Positions 35,580 to 36,986 of a stretch of 36,986 nt of DNA are shown here, piece after piece. The DNA comes from Alphaproteobacteria bacterium (lineage in GTDB: Bacteria > Pseudomonadota > Alphaproteobacteria > Bin65), in NCBI GenBank assembly GCA_021776685.1, contig JAJFFJ010000034.1, forward strand, positions 1 through 36,986, read 5' to 3'. The notes beneath the pieces are model-generated. The model was not told where the DNA came from and did no database searches. It worked only from the letters and a program-made list of their open reading frames with translations. Position numbers and translations under genes: made by a program. Positions within the stretch are counted from its first letter, which is position 1, and each line of letters starts with the position of its first letter.

Positions 35580-35943
35580 AACGATTCCTTTACCATGTTC
35601 ATTTATGCAGGCTGCAACCCGAACGCGTGTCCGGCGCGAATCACCATAGACAGAAGGTGCCGTCGGATCATGTCCGTTTCGGGGCGAATCCTGGTGGGTG
35701 GCGGGGTTAATTGGCGCAGCACGCGCCATGCATTTGACGCCCAGATACACCGGGTGTAGAAGGCCGGTCCGGCGGAGGGCGCAGACAGCCTACCCGAATT
35801 CGCCACTGGGACTCGGTCACTGGGACGATGAGCTCATTTGGCAGAGCGATGGCGTCGTAGGACGTTGGGATGAGGAAGACGTCAGTGAAACTAAGCGGTT
35901 AGGATTGCCCTGACCGGAATATTGCAACAAGTTTGCAACATGT
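35580..35943. other. Intergenic region upstream of tRNA-Thr
   Basis: A 364-bp gap between the secreted-protein gene and the tRNA. No convincing ORF is seen. A direct repeat TTGCAACA occurs at 35922-35929 and 35933-35940, 11 bp apart and ending 4 bp before the tRNA. It could belong to tRNA promoter control, but no clear sigma70 boxes fit, so I leave it unassigned. Confidence 0.5.
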
Positions 35944-36019
35944 GCCGCCTTAGCTCAGTTGGTAGAGCATCGCATTCGTAATGCGGGGGTCGCGTGTTCG
36001 AGTCACGCAGGCGGCACCA
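35944..36019 (+). tRNA. trnT: tRNA-Thr (anticodon CGT)
   Basis: A full cloverleaf of 76 nt with an encoded CCA. The acceptor stem GCCGCCT (35944-35950) pairs with AGGCGGC (36009-36015). The D arm (GCTC/GAGC), the anticodon loop TTCGTAA with anticodon CGT (35977-35979), and a T arm around TTCGAGT are present. It reads ACG (Thr) codons. A minus-strand ORF covering it is the usual tRNA artefact. Confidence 0.97.
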
Positions 36020-36185
36020 TTTTCCCAATCCGAGTTCATTGATCCGCGGTGCGCCGGCATTGCCGCGCGTCGATGCTGCCATGCGCCAATCGCGGTTTCA
36101 GACCGCCTATGGCTTGGGCTATTGAACACCCAACTCCAATTGGAACGCCGCGCTGGTCGCGGTCATTGTTTGAAAGGACCGATCT

Positions 36186-36986
36186 ATGACCCGATTGACG
36201 GCAGAAGGCGCGAATGCGCCACAGATTGAGTATTGGAACGGCGCTGCTGGTGACCGATGGGCGCGGCTGGCGGATACCCAGGACCTGATGATCGGCGAAC
36301 TGGGCATGGCCGCCATGGACGCCTGCGCGATCGATGCGGGCCAGTCGGTGCTGGACATCGGCTGCGGCTCAGGATCAACGACGCTGGAGATCGCACGGCG
36401 CGTGGGTCCGGGCGGTCGCGTGCTGGGTATCGACATCTCGACACCCATGCTCGAGGTGGCGGAAGCCCGCCGTCGCGACGCGGGGCTGGATACCATTGCA
36501 TTCGAGAATCGGGATGCGGCGACCTATGCTTTCGAGCCGGCGGCGTTCGATCGGCTCTTTTCCCGCTTTGGCGTCATGTTTTTTATCGATCCCGTCGCAG
36601 CCTTCGCCAACATGCGCATCGCGGCGAGAATGGGCGCCCGCCTGGCTTTCGTCTGCTGGAAGGCGCGCACGCAAAATCAATGGATGGACTTTCCATTTTC
36701 CATCGCGCTCCGCCACGTGCCCGCGCCCGCGCCGCCGCCGCCAGGCGAGCCCGGCCCCACCGCCTTTGCCGACCCGGACAGGGTGCGGGGCATCCTGGGA
36801 GACAGTGGCTTTGGCGATATCGCGATTGACCCCATCGAAGTGCCGATCATCCTGGGCCCTGACACGGAAATTGCCGTGGAACGGCTGGTCGAGTTGGGCC
36901 CCACCGGCCGCCTTTTGCGCGACGCATCCGATGACACGAAGGCAGCGATTGCCGGCGACCTGCGTGCCGAAATCTCGCAGTTTCAG
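36186..36986 (+). CDS. Class I SAM-dependent methyltransferase, partial (runs off right edge)
   Basis: 267 codons are open to the window edge with no stop, so the C-terminus is cut. The SAM-binding motif VLDIGCGSGSTTLEIA and VLGIDIS (about 55-85) identify a Rossmann-type methyltransferase; FSRFGVMFFIDP is a later motif. It resembles UbiE/Methyltransferase 11-type proteins, with unknown substrate. ATG 36186 has AAAGGA seven bases upstream. Confidence 0.85.
   Translation, partial: MTRLTAEGANAPQIEYWNGAAGDRWARLADTQDLMIGELGMAAMDACAIDAGQSVLDIGCGSGSTTLEIARRVGPGGRVLGIDISTPMLEVAEARRRDAGLDTIAFENRDAATYAFEPAAFDRLFSRFGVMFFIDPVAAFANMRIAARMGARLAFVCWKARTQNQWMDFPFSIALRHVPAPAPPPPGEPGPTAFADPDRVRGILGDSGFGDIAIDPIEVPIILGPDTEIAVERLVELGPTGRLLRDASDDTKAAIAGDLRAEISQFQ

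Noticed and set aside
35891-36082. 63-residue minus-strand ORF containing RLRDSNTRPPHYECDALPTE
   Set aside because: It is a translation of the tRNA-Thr gene, a known spurious ORF type.

Overview
This looks like chromosomal DNA of an alphaproteobacterium, most likely Rhodospirillales-like. The support is gene order: ubiE-ubiB-coaBC-dut, the mutM/enoyl-CoA hydratase/rpsT set, gpsA-tsaD divergent from hemC-hemD-mitofilin-hemY, high GC content, and many GTG starts with stop/start overlaps. No rRNA, CRISPR array or insertion sequence is visible.

Layout. (1) 1-1756: a partial mechanosensitive channel (minus), divergent from an ArsC-family protein. (2) 1803-8457: an aromatic/acyl-CoA block with a DUF3500 protein carrying a His-rich tail, an MhpA-like flavin hydroxylase, an acyl-CoA synthetase (minus) and, divergent from it, a feruloyl-CoA synthase. 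(3) 8463-8864: rpsT with its own sigma70-like promoter and a strong terminator. (4) 8981-13438: the most unusual part. Two tandem paralogous 56-residue peptides lie on a 380-bp direct duplication. They are followed by an alpha-ketoglutarate/HExxH-type putative peptide beta-hydroxylase and, overlapping it by 4 bp, a free-standing adenylation-carrier-thioesterase protein with no condensation domain and a Cys nucleophile in the thioesterase. I read this as a candidate RiPP-like/NRPS-like hybrid biosynthetic locus. (5) 13580-18112: a compact aromatic ring-cleavage operon (Rieske dioxygenase alpha and beta, extradiol dioxygenase, SDR, Rieske ferredoxin, TetR regulator) with a promoter and an abutting palindrome upstream. 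(6) 18154-19919: enoyl-CoA hydratase and mutM (minus). (7) 19979-28060: a deacetylase-like/GNAT pair, then ubiE, ubiB, coaBC, dut, an Rrf2 regulator, cysK and moeB. (8) 28096-30320: gpsA, tsaD and a small basic ORF (minus). (9) 30416-35120: hemC, hemD, a mitofilin-like protein and hemY. (10) 35136-36986: a small secreted protein (minus), tRNA-Thr(CGT) and a partial SAM methyltransferase.

How it fits together. The mutM/enoyl-CoA hydratase/rpsT genes are normally adjacent in alphaproteobacteria and usually lead into dnaA. Here about 9.3 kb (peptide locus plus aromatic operon) separates rpsT from the hydratase, and dnaA does not follow rpsT, so this looks like an insertion hot spot. The aromatic genes on both sides (feruloyl-CoA synthase, flavin hydroxylase, ring-hydroxylating and ring-cleaving dioxygenases) suggest a lifestyle using plant-derived or other aromatic substrates. 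The remaining genes are housekeeping: ubiquinone, CoA, heme, cysteine, tRNA modification and phospholipid precursor synthesis.
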